The notes under the pieces: generated by a model
The model's database searches: none
What the model saw: the letters and a program-made list of their open reading frames with translations, nothing else
What the model was told of the DNA's origin: nothing
In this document: positions 5,602 through 6,876 of the stretch, piece by piece
Numbering within the stretch: the stretch's first letter is position 1
Layout: each line of letters opens with the position of its first letter
Program-made: the position numbers and the translations under genes
NCBI GenBank assembly: GCA_023457175.1
Contig: JAEWMM010000093.1
Coordinates: 1 to 6,876, forward strand
Direction of reading: 5' to 3'
Length of the DNA: 6,876 nucleotides
From: Bacillota bacterium
Lineage (GTDB): Bacteria; Bacillota; Clostridia; Oscillospirales; Ruminococcaceae

Positions 5602-6822
5602 ATGAAAAAGACAGGCGTGCTGCAATTGACGGCACTGGTGCTGCTGCTTTCGCTCTCGGCACTCGGATTATTTTGGGCGACCACCCATTTGGATATATCG
5701 GGGCTTTATAAGGGCGGAGCCGCTGCTGAATCGGCGCCGGTGTCGGCCCCCGAGGTATCTGTACCGCAGCCCGAACCGGAGCCGGAACCGGAGCCTTCAA
5801 AGCTGCACTTTATGGCAGCGGGCGACAATTTAATACACGACAATATCTACAAGCAGGCGGCGGCGCGCACCGGCGGCAACGGGTTCGATTTTGACCCGCC
5901 CTATCAATACGTGGCCGGACTGTTTGGGGATGCCGACGTTGCCTTTATCAATCAGGAATCTTTGATAGCCGAGCGTATTGCGCCGCTTTCGGGCTATCCG
6001 CTGTTTAATTCCCCCGAGGCGGTGGGCGACAAGCTGGTCGATATGGGCTTTAACGTCATATGCACGGCTAATAACCATATGTTTGACATGAGGGAAGCCG
6101 GGTTGATTGCCTCGATGGACTATTGGGATGCTCAGCCGGTGTTCTCAATGGGGGCATGGCGTACCGAAGCGGATATGCAGCGCCCGCTGACGATTGAGAA
6201 AGAGGGCATTACGATCGGCTTTGTGCCGATTACCGAGCACACAAACGGACTCAAGCTGCCCGCCGAGACGCCGCTGCGCTTTATTCGCTCGGACGAGTAT
6301 GACCTGATCAAGCAGCAGGTGGCGCTGGCCCGCGCCAACAGCGATTTTGTTGTGGTATCGATCCACTGGGGGACGGAAAACAGCAATAATACCATCGACA
6401 ATCAGCTTGAGCTCGCGCAGATGTTCGCCGACTGGGGCGTTGATCTGGTGCTTGGGCATCATTCTCACACGCTGCAGCCAATGGAATGGCGTACCGGCCA
6501 AAGCGGCAAACGCATGCTGGTTGTCTATTCGCTGGGCAACTTTATCTCCAGCATGCTTGACCCGCAGAACATGCTGGGCGGTATTCTCGATCTGGATATT
6601 GAAAAGGATGTCAAAACGGGCGAGACGGCGATTACCCGAGCCAGAATGATTCCGATTGTCACGCAGTACGATTCGACCGGGCGTCAGGATGTGCGCATGT
6701 ATCCCTTCGCCGACTATACCGACGCGCTTGTAAATAAGCACGGGATGAAACAGTGGCACGGCCATTTTTCGCTTTCCTACCTGTCGGGGATTATCAAAAA
6801 GAATATCCCGGCCGAATTCTAA
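5602..6822 (+). CDS. CapA/PgsA-family protein (poly-gamma-glutamate synthesis or capsule type, metallophosphatase-like fold)
   Basis: Membrane-anchored extracytoplasmic protein of 406 aa. An N-terminal hydrophobic segment (about 7-27) after MKKTG looks like an uncleaved signal anchor; no lipobox cysteine is present. A Pro-Glu linker follows (55-65, four PE repeats), then the CapA domain (about 67-350) with its motifs: AAGDNLIHD (72-80), NQES (117-120), TANNHMFD (155-162), SIHWG (253-257), GHHSHT (285-290) and YSLGNF (309-314). These His, Asp and Asn residues match the putative metal site of the family. In capsule operons CapA/PgsA assists poly-gamma-glutamate export or anchoring, but no capB/capC partners are nearby, and many solitary clostridial homologues are uncharacterised. 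The exact role is therefore open, and I give no gene symbol. The ATG at 5602 is preferred over the adjacent TTG at 5599 because GGAGGG (5591-5596) is then well spaced. Confidence 0.9.
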   Translation: MKKTGVLQLTALVLLLSLSALGLFWATTHLDISGLYKGGAAAESAPVSAPEVSVPQPEPEPEPEPSKLHFMAAGDNLIHDNIYKQAAARTGGNGFDFDPPYQYVAGLFGDADVAFINQESLIAERIAPLSGYPLFNSPEAVGDKLVDMGFNVICTANNHMFDMREAGLIASMDYWDAQPVFSMGAWRTEADMQRPLTIEKEGITIGFVPITEHTNGLKLPAETPLRFIRSDEYDLIKQQVALARANSDFVVVSIHWGTENSNNTIDNQLELAQMFADWGVDLVLGHHSHTLQPMEWRTGQSGKRMLVVYSLGNFISSMLDPQNMLGGILDLDIEKDVKTGETAITRARMIPIVTQYDSTGRQDVRMYPFADYTDALVNKHGMKQWHGHFSLSYLSGIIKKNIPAEF

Positions 6823-6839
6823 AACAGCGATGTTTTAGA
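6818..6839 (+). repeat. Inverted repeat overlapping the capA stop codon
   Basis: TCTAAAAC (6818-6825) and GTTTTAGA (6832-6839) are perfect 8-bp inverted copies around the loop AGCGAT. The capA TAA stop (6820-6822) lies in the left arm. A competing stem can form between ACAGCG (6824-6829) and CGCTGT (6855-6860). No T-run follows within the window, so termination is uncertain; an mRNA 3'-end stability hairpin is an alternative. Confidence 0.45.
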
Positions 6840-6876
6840 GAAGATCGTCTAAGGCGCTGTCGGTGCGGTTAAATAA
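6840..6876. other. Downstream edge of the window
   Basis: The 37 nt after the repeat contain no recognisable gene. The region is too short to judge what follows capA. Confidence 0.5.

Noticed and set aside
5211..5684. A 157-codon minus-strand frame across the capA leader
   Set aside because: It begins within capA, crosses several inverted repeats and has a low-complexity, motif-free translation.
5496..5711. A 71-codon frame in the capA leader containing a Cys-rich CCLC stretch
   Set aside because: It starts with TTG without a Shine-Dalgarno and runs on into capA in the wrong frame; a leader peptide is not supported.
6145..6765. A 206-codon minus-strand open frame inside capA
   Set aside because: It is fully antisense to conserved CapA motifs and its translation shows no family features.
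6832..6840. GTTTTAGAG, the same as the start of some type II CRISPR repeats
   Set aside because: It occurs once, with no spacer-repeat array and no cas gene; it is simply the right arm of the hairpin at the capA stop.

Overview
The window looks like a chromosomal segment of a Bacillota bacterium, probably class Clostridia and perhaps Oscillospirales. This is inferred from GC-rich coding sequence beside AT-rich spacers, strong GGAGG-type ribosome binding sites, sigma-A-like promoters, and the style of the cardiolipin synthase and CapA proteins. No mobile element, CRISPR array, tRNA or rRNA gene was seen.

Left half, minus strand (1-2218): the last two genes of arginine biosynthesis, transcribed argG then argH. 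argG (argininosuccinate synthase) is complete at 404 aa. argH (argininosuccinate lyase) runs off the left edge, leaving the first 290 residues. The 132-nt gap between them contains a 9-bp hairpin. Upstream of argG is a TATAAT element overlapped by a sequence that fits the ArgR/AhrC operator at 12 of 14 core positions.

Centre (2219-4251): a divergent AT-rich spacer of about 440 nt separates argG from a plus-strand cardiolipin synthase gene. Two tandem sigma-A-type promoters precede it. Their positions, together with a strong Shine-Dalgarno sequence, place the start at a TTG at 2664 (512 aa) and not at upstream in-frame codons. An IclR-family regulator follows 49 nt downstream and may be co-transcribed.

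Right half (4252-6876): the iclR gene ends at a GC-rich intrinsic terminator. A 546-nt spacer without a convincing gene follows. It holds two inverted repeats, an extended -10 promoter and a long, hairpin-rich leader. The last gene encodes a membrane-anchored CapA/PgsA-family protein (406 aa), and an inverted repeat overlaps its stop codon.

How the genes relate: argG and argH catalyse consecutive steps (citrulline to argininosuccinate to arginine plus fumarate). The cls, iclR and capA products suggest envelope functions plus a regulator, but nothing in the sequence proves that IclR controls either neighbour. The protein genes are ordinary members of known families. The less explained material is noncoding, chiefly the roughly 290-nt capA leader and the dyad upstream of its promoter. 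No clear new multi-gene system is visible.
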